From Oasisia sp. SBJ-2009 (Eukaryota; Annelida; Polychaeta; Sabellida; Siboglinidae): a stretch of DNA of 64,000 bases. Shown here in pieces: positions 22,075-32,978 of this stretch. The DNA is taken from the NCBI GenBank assembly GCA_964017155.1, contig OZ024858.1:21379657-21443656 (forward strand). The letters are read 5' to 3'. Position numbers and translations under genes: made by a program. The stretch's first letter is position 1; every line of letters begins with the position of its first letter. A model generated the notes under the pieces. That model was not told the origin of the DNA, did not search any database, and was given only the letters and a program-made list of their open reading frames with translations.

Positions 22075-24067
22075 GAGACGAGAGAGACGAGAGAGACGAG
22101 AGAGACGAGAGAGAGAGAGACGTCTTTCAGGTGTTGAGTTTATGGTCAGGGACTCCATAGCTATCAAGCTTACAAACCTGCCAATTAGTGTTCAGCAGCA
22201 TGCCACTCTTCAGTGTGTATGCGTATGTCCAGTAAAGTCTTCTTTGTCGTCCTTTTCACGTATGTCCAGTAAAGTCTTCTTTGTCGTCCCTTTCACGTAT
22301 GTCCAGTAAAGTCATCTGTGTCGTCCTTTTCACGTATGTCCAGTAAAGTAATCTTTGTCGTCCTTTTTACGTATGTCCAGTAAAGTCATCTTTGTCGTCC
22401 TTTTCAGGTATGTCCAGTTAAGTCTTCTTTGTCATCCTTTTCACGTAAGTCCAGTAAAGTCTTCTTTGTCATCCTTTTCACGTATGTCCACTAAAGTCTT
22501 CTTTGTCATCCTTTTCACGTAAGTCCAGTAAAGTCTTCTTTGTCATCCTTTCCACGTATGTCCAGTAAAGTCTTCTTTGTCGCCCTTTTCACGTATGTCC
22601 AGTAAAGTCTTCTTGTCGTCCTTTTCACGTATGTCCAGTAAAGTCTTCTTTGTCGTCCTTTTCACGTATATCCAGTAAAGTTTTCTTTGTCGACCTTTTC
22701 ACGTATACCCAGTAAAGTCTTCTTTGTCGTCCTTTTCACGTATGTCCAGTAAAGTCTTCTTTGTCGTCCTTTTCACGTATGTCCACTAAAGTCTTCTTTG
22801 TCGTCCTTTTCACGTATGTCCAGTAAAGTCTTCTTTGTCATCCTTTTCACGTATGTCCACTAAATTCTTGTTTGTCATCCTTTTCACGTATGTCCAGTAA
22901 AGTCTTCTTTGTCGTCCTTTTCACGTATGTCCACTAAAGTCTTCTTTGTCGTCCTTTTCACGTATGTCCAGTAAAGTCTTCTTTGTCGTCCTTTTCACGT
23001 GTGTCCAGTAAAGTCTTCTTTGTTATCCTTTTCACGTATGTCCAGTAAAGTCTTCTTTGTCATCCTTTTCACGTATGTCCACTAAAGTCTTGTTTGTCGT
23101 CTTTTTACGTATGTCCAGTAAAGTCTTCTTTGTCGTCCTTTCCACGTATGTCCAGTAAAGTCTTCTTTGTCGTCCTTTTCACGTATGTCCAGTAAAGTCT
23201 TCTTTGTCATCCTTTCCACATATGTCCAGTAAAGTCTTCTTTGTCATCCTTTCCACATATGTCCAGTAAAGTCTTCTTGTCGTCCTTTTCACTTATGTCC
23301 AGTAAAGTCTTCTTTGTCATCCTTTTCACGTATGTCCAGTAAAGTCTTTTTTGTCGTCCTTTTCACGTATGTCCAGTAAAGTCTTCTTTGTCATCCTTTC
23401 CACATATGTCCAGTAAAGTCTTCTTGTCGTCCTTTTCACGTATGTCCAGTAAAGTCTTCTCTGTCATCCTTTTCACGTATGTCCAGTAAAGTCTTCTTTG
23501 TCGTCCTTTTCACGTATGTCCAGTAAAGTCTTCTTTGTCATCCTTTTCACGTATGTCCACTAAAGTCTTGTTTGTCATCCTTTTCACGTATGTCCAGTAA
23601 AGTCTTCTTTGTCGTCCTTTTCACGTATGTCCACTAAAGTCTTCTTTGTCGTCCTTTTCACGTATGTCCAGTAAAGTCTTCTTTGTCATCCTTTTCACGT
23701 ATGTCCACTAAAGTCTTGTTTGTGATCCTTTTCACGTATGTCCAGTAAAGTCTTCTTTGTCGTCCTTTTCACGTATGTCCACTAAAGTCTTCTTTGTCGT
23801 CCTTTTCACGTATGTCCAGTAAAGTCTTCTTTGTCGTCCTTTTCACGTATGTCCAGTAAAGTCTTCTTTGTCGTCCTTTCCACGTATGTCCAGTAAAGTC
23901 TTCTTTGTCGTCCTTTCCGCGTATGTCCAGTAAAGTCTTCTTTGTCGTCCTTTTCACGTATGTCCAGTAAAGTGCTGCCACCTTACAGGGTCTCCGTAAT
24001 CGAGGCTAATCCTGCATAATTCCTGCTTCGTAAACAACTGCAAATATGTTTGTTTGGTTTTGTTATG
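21907..24067. repeat. Macrosatellite unit 2 (2.16 kb)
   Basis: Same order of parts as unit 1. GA tract about 22031-22120; 37-bp array 22223-23973 (about 47 monomers). The pogo remnant here has CCCTGTTCGC in place of CCCTGTGCGC. Its right part closely follows unit 1's (for example the CTTGTTTGTGATCC variant in both), indicating copying as a long block. Confidence 0.9.
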
Positions 24068-25667
24068 TTTGGTCGCTATATGGAGCAACTAAAAGCAATA
24101 TTCGCCAAAATAGAGGTATGGACGCTATGCCCCACCCTGTTCGCTATGCCCCACCTTACTCTACCCTTTATTGATCTGGTAAATCAATAGAAGAGAGAGA
24201 GAGAGAGAGAGAGAGAGACGAGACGAGAGAGACGAGAGAGACGAGAGAGACGAGAGAGACGAGAGAGAGAGAGACGTCTTTCAGGTGTTGAGTTTATGGT
24301 CAGGGACTCCATAGCTATCAAGCTTACAAACCTGCCAATTAGTGTTCAGCAGCATGCCACTCTTCAGTGTGTATGCGTATGTCCAGTAAAGTCTTCTTTG
24401 TCGTCCTTTTCACGTATGTCCAGTAAAGTCTTCTTTGTCGTCCTTTTCACGTATGTCCAGTAAAGTCATCTTTGTCGTCCTTTTCACGTATGTCCAGTAA
24501 AGTAATCTTTGTCGTCCTTTTTACGTATGTCCAGTAAAGTCATCTTTGTCGTCCTTTTCAGGTGTGTCCAGTAAAGTCTTCTTTGTCATCCTTTTCACGT
24601 AAGTCCAGTAAAGTCTTCTTTGTCATCCTTTTCACGTATGTCCACTAAAGTCTTCTTTGTCATCCTTTTCACGTAAGTCCAGTAAAGTCTTGTTTGTCGT
24701 CTTTTTACGTATGTCCAGTAAAGTCTTCTTTGTCGTCCTTTCCACGTATGTCCAGTAAAGTCTTCTTTGTCGTCCTTTTCACGTATGTCCAGTAAAGTCT
24801 TCTTTGTCATCCTTTCCACATATGTCCAGTAAAGTCTTCTTTGTCATCCTTTCCACATATGTCCAGTAAAGTCTTCTTGTCGTCCTTTTCACTTATGTCC
24901 AGTAAAGTCTTCTTTGTCATCCTTTTCACGTATGTCCAGTAAAGTCTTTTTTGTCGTCCTTTTCACGTATGTCCAGTAAAGTCTTCTTTGTCATCCTTTC
25001 CACATATGTCCAGTAAAGTCTTCTTGTCGTCCTTTTCACGTATGTCCAGTAAAGTCTTCTTTGTCATCCTTTTCACGTATGTCCAGTAAAGTCTTCTTTG
25101 TCGTCCTTTTCACGTATGTCCAGTAAAGTCTTCTTTGTCATCCTTTTCACGTATGTCCACTAAAGTCTTGTTTGTCATCCTTTTCACGTATGTCCAGTAA
25201 AGTCTTCTTTGTCGTCCTTTTCACGTATGTCCACTAAAGTCTTCTTTGTCGTCCTTTTCACGTATGTCCAGTAAAGTCTTCTTTGTCATCCTTTTCACGT
25301 ATGTCCACTAAAGTCTTGTTTGTGATCCTTTTCACGTATGTCCAGTAAAGTCTTCTTTGTAGTCCTTTTCACGTATGTCCACTAAAGTCTTCTTTGTCGT
25401 CCTTTTCACGTATGTCCAGTAAAGTCTTCTTTGTCGTCCTTTTCACGTATGTCCAGTAAAGTCTTCTTTGTCGTCCTTTCCACGTATGTCCAGTAAAGTC
25501 TTCTTTGTCGTCCTTTCCGCGTATGTCCAGTAAAGTCTTCTTTGTCGTCCTTTTCACGTATGTCCAGTAAAGTGCTGCCACCTTACAGGGCCTCCGTAAT
25601 CGAGGCTAATCCTGCATAATTCCTGCTTCGTAAACAACTGCAAATATGTTTGTTTGGTTTTGTTATG
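24068..25667. repeat. Macrosatellite unit 3 (1.6 kb, shortest)
   Basis: GA tract about 24191-24275; 37-bp array 24377-25573 (about 32 monomers). The array has lost an internal block relative to unit 2; the jump appears near 24690, where a CTTGTTTGTCGTC variant follows CACGTAAGTCC. It shares the GGAGCAACT change in the pogo remnant with unit 4, so these two are sister copies. Confidence 0.88.
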
Positions 25668-25788
25668 TTTGGTCGCTATATGGAGCAACTAAAAGCAATA
25701 TTCGCCAAAATAGAGGTATGGACGCTATGCCCCACCCTGTTCGCTATGCCCCACCTTACTCTACCCTTTATTGATCTGGTAAATCAAT

Positions 25789-25820
<32 letters not shown>

Positions 25821-28800
25821 CGAGACGAGAGAGACGAGAGAGACGAGAGAGACGAGAGAGACGAGAGAGAGAGAGACGTCTTTCAGGTGTTGAGTTTATG
25901 GTCAGGGACTCCATAGCTATCAAGCTTACAAACCTGCCAATTAGTGTTCAGCAGCATGCCACTCTTCAGTGTGTATGCGTATGTCCAGTAAAGTCTTCTT
26001 TGTCGTCCTTTTCACGTATGTCCAGTAAAGTCTTCTTTGTCGTCCTTTTCACGTATGTCCAGTAAAGTCATCTTTGTCGTCCTTTTCACGTATGTCCAGT
26101 AAAGTAATCTTTGTCGTCCTTTTTACGTATGTCCAGTAAAGTCATCTTTGTCGTCCTTTTCAGGTGTGTCCAGTAAAGTCTTCTTTGTCATCCTTTTCAC
26201 GTAAGTCCAGTAAAGTCTTCTTTGTCATCCTTTTCACGTATGTCCACTAAAGTCTTCTTTGTCATCCTTTTCACGTAAGTCCAGTAAAGTCTTCTTTGTC
26301 ATCCTTTCCACGTATGTCCACTAAAGTCTTCGTTGTCGTCCTTTTCACGTATGTCCAGTAAAGTCTTCTTTGTCGTCCTTTTCGCGTATGTCCAGTAAAG
26401 TCTTCTTTGTCGTCCTTTTCACGTATGTCCACTAAAGTCTTCTTTGTCGTCCTTTTCACGTATGTCCAGTAAAGTCTTCTTTGTCGTCCTTTTCACGTAT
26501 GTCCAGTAATGTCTTCTTTGTCATCCTTTCCACATATGTCCAGTAAAGTCTTCTTGTCGTCATTTTCACGTATGTCCAGTAAAGTCTTCTTTGTCGTCCT
26601 TTTTACGTATGTCCAGTAAAGTCTTCTTTGTCGCCCTTTTCACGTATGTCCAGTAAAGTCTTCTTGTCGTCCTTTTCACGTATGTCCAGTAAAGTCTTCT
26701 TTGTCGTCCTTTTCACGTATATCCAGTAAAGTCTTCTTTGTCGTCCTTTTCACGTATGTCCACTAAAGTCTTCTTTGTCGTCCTTTTCACGTATGTCCAG
26801 TAAAGTCTTCTTTTCGTCCTTTTCACGTATGTCCACTAAAGTCTTCTTTGTCGTCCTTTTCACGTATGTCCAGTAAAGTCTTCTTTGTCATCCTTTTCAC
26901 GTATGTCCACTAAATTCTTGTTTGTCATCCTTTTCACGTATGTCCAGTAAAGTCTTCTTTGTCGTCCTTTTCACGTATGTCCACTAAAGTCTTCTTTGTC
27001 GTCCTTTTCACGTATGTCCAGTAAAGTCTTCTTTGTCGTCCTTTTCACGTGTGTCCAGTAAAGTCTTCTTTGTTATCCTTTTCACGTATGTCCAGTAAAG
27101 TCTTCTTTGTCGTCCTTTTCACGTATGTCCACTAAAGTCTTCTTTGTCATCCTTTTCACGTATGTCCACTAAAGTCTTGTTTGTCATCCTTTTCACGTAT
27201 GTCCAGTAAAGTCTTCTTTGTCGTCCTTTTCACTTATGTCCACTAAAGTCTTGTTTGTCATCCTTTTCACGTATGTCCACTAAAGTCTTGTTTGTCGTCC
27301 TTTTTACGTATGTCCAGTAAAGTCTTCTTTGTCATCCTTTTCACGTAAGTCCAGTAAAATCTTCTTTGTCGTCCTTTTCACGTAAGTCCAGTAAAGTCTT
27401 CTTTGTCGTCCTTTTCACGTATGTCCAGTAAAGTCTTCTTTGTCATCCTTCCCACGTATGTCCACTAAAGTCTTCTTTGTCGTCCTTTCCACGTATGTCC
27501 AGTAAAGTCTACTTTGTCGTCCTTTTCACGTATGCCCAGTAAAGTCTTCTTTGTCATCCTTTCCACATATGTCCAGTAAAGTCTTCTTTGTCATCCTTTC
27601 CACATATGTCCAGTAAAGTCTTCTTGTCGTCCTTTTCACGTATGTCCAGTAAAGTCTTCTTTGTCATCCTTTTCACGTATGTCCAGTAAAGTCTTTTTTG
27701 TCGTACTTTTCACGTATGTCCAGTAAAGTCTTCTTTGTCATCCTTTCCACATATGTCCAGTAAAGTCTTCTTGTCGTCCTTTTCACGTATGTCCAGTAAA
27801 GTCTTGTTTGTCATCCTTTTCACGTATGTCCAGTAAAGTCTTCTTTGTCTTCCTTTTCACGTATGTCCAGTAAAGTCTTCTTTGTCATCCTTTTCACGTA
27901 TGTCCACTAAAGTCTTGTTTGTCATCCTTTTCACGTATGTCCAATAAAGTCTTCTTTGTCGTCCTTTTCACGTATGTCCACTAAAGTCTTCTTTGTCATC
28001 CTTTTCACGTATGTCCACTAAAGTCTTCTTTGTCATCCTTTTCACGTATGTCCAGTAAAGTCTTCTTTGTCGTCCTTTTCACGCATGTCCACTAAAGTCT
28101 TCTTTGTCGTCCTTTTCACGTATGTCCAGTAAAGTCTTCTTTGTCGTCCTTTTCGCGTATGTCCAGTAAAGTCTTCTTTGTCGTCCTTTTCACGTATGTC
28201 CAGTAAAGTAATCTTTGTCGTCCTTTTTACGTATGTCCAGTAAAGTCATCTTTGTCGTCCTTTTCAGGTGTGTCCAGTAAAGTCTTCTTTGTCATCCTTT
28301 TCACGTAAGTCCAGTAAAGTCTTCTTTGTCATCCTTTTCACGTATGTCCACTAAAGTCTTCTTTGTCATCCTTTTCACGTAAGTCCAGTAAAGTCTTCTT
28401 TGTCATCCTTTCCACGTATGTCCACTAAAGTCTTCGTTGTCGTCCTTTTCACGTATGTCCAGTAAAGTCTTCTTTGTCGTCCTTTTCGCGTATGTCCAGT
28501 AAAGTCTTCTTTGTCGTCCTTTTCACGTATGTCCACTAAAGTCTTCTTTGTCGTCCTTTTCACGTATGTCCAGTAAAGTCTTCTTTGTCGTCCTTTTCAC
28601 GTATGTCCAGTAATGTCTTCTTTGTCATCCTTTCCACATATGTCCAGTAAAGTCTTCTTGTCGTCATTTTCACGTATGTCCAGTAAAGTCTTCTTTGTCG
28701 TCCTTTTTACGTATGTCCAGTAAAGTCTTCTTTGTCGCCCTTTTCACGTATGTCCAGTAAAGTCTTCTTGTCGTCCTTTTCACGTATGTCCAGTAAAGTC

Positions 28801-30850
28801 TTCTTTGTCGTCCTTTTCACGTATATCCAGTAAAGTCTTCTTTGTCGTCCTTTTCACGTATGTCCACTAAAGTCTTCTTTGTCGTCCTTTTCACGTATGT
28901 CCAGTAAAGTCTTCTTTTCGTCCTTTTCACGTATGTCCACTAAAGTCTTCTTTGTCGTCCTTTTCACGTATGTCCAGTAAAGTCTTCTTTGTCATCCTTT
29001 TCACGTATGTCCACTAAATTCTTGTTTGTCATCCTTTTCACGTATGTCCAGTAAAGTCTTCTTTGTCGTCCTTTTCACGTATGTCCACTAAAGTCTTCTT
29101 TGTCGTCCTTTTCACGTATGTCCAGTAAAGTCTTCTTTGTCGTCCTTTTCACGTGTGTCCAGTAAAGTCTTCTTTGTTATCCTTTTCACGTATGTCCAGT
29201 AAAGTCTTCTTTGTCGTCCTTTTCACGTATGTCCACTAAAGTCTTCTTTGTCATCCTTTTCACGTATGTCCACTAAAGTCTTGTTTGTCATCCTTTTCAC
29301 GTATGTCCAGTAAAGTCTTCTTTGTCGTCCTTTTCACTTATGTCCACTAAAGTCTTGTTTGTCATCCTTTTCACGTATGTCCACTAAAGTCTTGTTTGTC
29401 GTCCTTTTTACGTATGTCCAGTAAAGTCTTCTTTGTCATCCTTTTCACGTAAGTCCAGTAAAATCTTCTTTGTCGTCCTTTTCACGTATGTCCAGTAAAG
29501 TCTTCTTTGTCATCCTTCCCACGTATGTCCACTAAAGTCTTCTTTGTCGTCCTTTCCACGTATGTCCAGTAAAGTCTACTTTGTCGTCCTTTTCACGTAT
29601 GCCCAGTAAAGTCTTCTTTGTCATCCTTTCCACATATGTCCAGTAAAGTCTTCTTTGTCATCCTTTCCACATATGTCCAGTAAAGTCTTCTTGTCGTCCT
29701 TTTCACGTATGTCCAGTAAAGTCTTCTTTGTCATCCTTTTCACGTATGTCCAGTAAAGTCTTTTTTGTCGTACTTTTCACGTATGTCCAGTAAAGTCTTC
29801 TTTGTCGTCCTTTTCACGTATGTCCAGTAAAGTCTTCTTTGTCATCCTTCCCACGTATGTCCACTAAAGTCTTCTTTGTCGTCCTTTCCACGTATGTCCA
29901 GTAAAGTCTACTTTGTCGTCCTTTTCACGTATGCCCAGTAAAGTCTTCTTTGTCATCCTTTCCACATATGTCCAGTAAAGTCTTCTTTGTCATCCTTTCC
30001 ACATATGTCCAGTAAAGTCTTCTTGTCGTCCTTTTCACGTATGTCCAGTAAAGTCTTCTTTGTCATCCTTTTCACGTATGTCCAGTAAAGTCTTTTTTGT
30101 CGTACTTTTCACGTATGTCCAGTAAAGTCTTCTTTATCATCCTTTCCACATATGTCCAGTAAAGTCTTCTTGTCGTCCTTTTCACGTATGTCCAGTAAAG
30201 TCTTGTTTGTCATCCTTTTCACGTATGTCCAGTAAAGTCTTCTTTGTCTTCCTTTTCACGTATGTCCAGTAAAGTCTTCTTTGTCATCCTTTTCACGTAT
30301 GTCCACTAAAGTCTTGTTTGTCATCCTTTTCACGTATGTCCAATAAAGTCTTCTTTGTCGTCCTTTTCACGTATGTCCACTAAAGTCTTCTTTGTCATCC
30401 TTTTCACGTATGTCCACTAAAGTCTTCTTTGTCATCCTTTTCACGTATGTCCAGTAAAGTCTTCTTTGTCGTCCTTTTCACGCATGTCCACTAAAGTCTT
30501 CTTTGTCGTCCTTTTCACGTATGTCCAGTAAAGTCTTCTTTGTCGTCCTTTTCGCGTATGTCCAGTAAAGTCTTCTTTGTCGTCCTTTTCACGTATGTCC
30601 AGTAAAGTCTTCTTTGTCGTCCTTTTCACGTATGTCCAGTAAAGTCTTCTTTGTCGTCCTTTCCACGTATGTCCAGTAAAGTCTTCTTTGTCGTCCTTTC
30701 CACGTATGTCCAGTAAAGTCTTCTTTGTCGTCCTTTTCACGTATGTCCAGTAAAGTGCTGCCACCTTACAGGGTCTCCGTAATCGAGGCTAATCCTGCAT
30801 AATTCCTGCTTCGTAAACAACTGCAAATATGTTTGTTTTGTTTTGTTATG
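25668..30850. repeat. Macrosatellite unit 4 (5.2 kb, internally duplicated)
   Basis: GA tract about 25793-25877; 37-bp array 25979-30756 (about 129 monomers). A stretch of about 2.1 kb beginning near 26100 is repeated beginning near 28200 at an offset of 2,104 bp, including the rare variants AGTAATCTTTG, TTCAGGTGTGTCC and TCTTCGTTGTCG. A smaller duplication of about 330 bp is also seen (CATCCTTCCCACG at about 29513 and 29846). Confidence 0.88.
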
Positions 30851-32978
30851 TTTGGTCGCTATATGGAGCCACTAAAAGCAATATTCGCCAAAATAGAGGT
30901 ATGGACGCTATGCCCCACCCTGTGCGCTATGCCCCACCTTACTCTACCCTTTATTGATCTGGTAAATCAATAGAAGAGAGAGAGAGAGAGAGACGAGATG
31001 AGAGAGACGAGAGAGACGAGAGAGAGAGAGACGTCTTTCAGGTGTTGAGTTTATGGTCAGGGACTCCATAGCTATCAAGCTTACAAACCTGCCAATTAGT
31101 GTTCAGCAGCATGCCACTCTTCAGTGTGTATGCGTATGTCCAGTAAAGTCTTCTTTGTCGTCCTTTTCACGTATGTCCAGTAAAGTCTTCTTTGTCGTCC
31201 TTTTCACATATGTCCAGTACAGTCATCTTTGTCGTCCTTTTCACGTATGTCCAGTAAAGTAATATTTGTCGTCCTTTTTACGTATGTCCAGTAAAGTCAT
31301 CTTTGTCGTCCTTTTCAGGTATGTCCAGTAAAGTCTTCTTTGTCATCCTTTTCACGTAAGTCCAGTAAAGTCTTCTTTGTCATCCTTTTCACGTATGTCC
31401 ACTAAAGTCTTCTTTGTCATCCTTTTCACGTATGTCCAGTAAAGTCTTCTTTGTCATCCTTTCCACGTATGTCCACTAAAGTCTTCTTTGTCGTCCTTTT
31501 CACGTATGTCCAGTAAAGTCGTCTTTGTCGTCCTTTTCGCGTATGTCCAGTAAAGTCTTCTTTGTCGTCCTTTTCACGTATGTCCACTAAAGTCTTCTTT
31601 GTCGTCCTTTTCACGTATGTCCAGTAAAGTCTTCTTTGTCGTCCTTTTCACGTATGTCGAGTAAAGTCTTCTTTGTCGTCCTTTTTACGTATGTCCAGTA
31701 ATGTCTTCTTTGTCATCCTTTCCACATATGTCCAGTAAAGTCTTCTTGTCGTCCTTTTCACGTATGTCCAGTAAAGTCTTCTTTGTCGTCCTTTTCACGA
31801 ATGTCCAGTAGAGTCTTCTTTGTCGCCCTTTTCACGTATGTCCAGTAAAGTCTTCTTGTCATCCTTTTCACGTATGTCCAGTAAAGTCTTCTTTGTCGTC
31901 CTTTTCACGTATATCCAGTAAAGTCTTCTTTGTCGTCCTTTTCACATATGTCCAGTAAAGTCTTCTTTGTCGTCCTTTTCACGTATGTCCACTAAAGTCT
32001 TCTTTGTCGTCCTTTTCACGTATATCCACTACAGTCTTCTTTGTCGTCCTTTTCACGTATGTCCAGTAAAGTCTTCTTTGTCATCCTTTCCACATATGTC
32101 CAGTAAAGTCTTCTTGTCGTCCTTTTCACGTATGTCCAGTAAAGTTTTCTTTGTCATCCTTTTCACGTATGTCCAGTAAAGTCTTCTTTGTCGTCCTTTT
32201 CACGTACGTCCAGTAAAGTCTTCTTTGTCATCCTTTTCACGTATGTCCACTAAAGTCTTGTTTGTCATCCTTTTCACGTATGTCCAGTAAAATCTTCTTT
32301 GTCGTCCTTTTCACGTATGTCCACTAAAGTCTTCTTTGTCGTCCTTTTCACGTATGTCCAGTAAAGTCTTCTTTGTCGTCCTTTTCACTTATGTCCACTA
32401 AAGTCTTGTTTGTCATCCTTTTCACGTATGTCCACTAAAGTCTTGTTTGTCGTCCTTTTTACGTATGTCCAGTAAAGTCTTCTTTGTCATCCTTTTCACG
32501 TAAGTCCAGTAAAATCTTCTTTGTCGTCCTTTTCACGTAAGTCCAGTAAAGTCTTCTTTGTCGTCCTTTTCACGTATGTCCAGTAAAGTCTTCTTTGTCA
32601 TCCTTCCCACGTATGTCCACTAAAGTCTTCTTTGTCGTCCTTTCCACGTATGTCCAGTAAAGTCTACTTTGTCGTCCTTTTCACGTATGCCCAGTAAAGT
32701 CTTCTTTGTCATCCTTTCCACATATGTCCAGTAAAGTCTTCTTTGTCATCCTTTCCACATATGTCCAGTAAAGTCTTCTTGTCGTCCTTTTCACGTATGT
32801 CCAGTAAAGTCTTCTTTGTCGTCCTTTCCACGTATGTCCAGTAAAGTCTTCTTTGTCGTCCTTTTCACGTATGTCCAGTAAAGTGCTGCCACCTTACAGG
32901 GTCTCCGTAATCGAGGCTAATCCTGCATAATTCCTGCTTCGTAAACAACTGCAAATATGTTTGTTTTGTTTTGTTATG
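30851..32978. repeat. Macrosatellite unit 5 (2.13 kb)
   Basis: A shorter GA tract (about 30975-31032) with the GACGAGATGAG variant shared only with unit 6; 37-bp array 31134-32884 (about 47 monomers). The spacer at the right end reads TTTGTTTTGTTTTGTTATG. For at least the first 1.2 kb it is almost identical to unit 6 at an offset of 2,132 bp. Confidence 0.9.
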
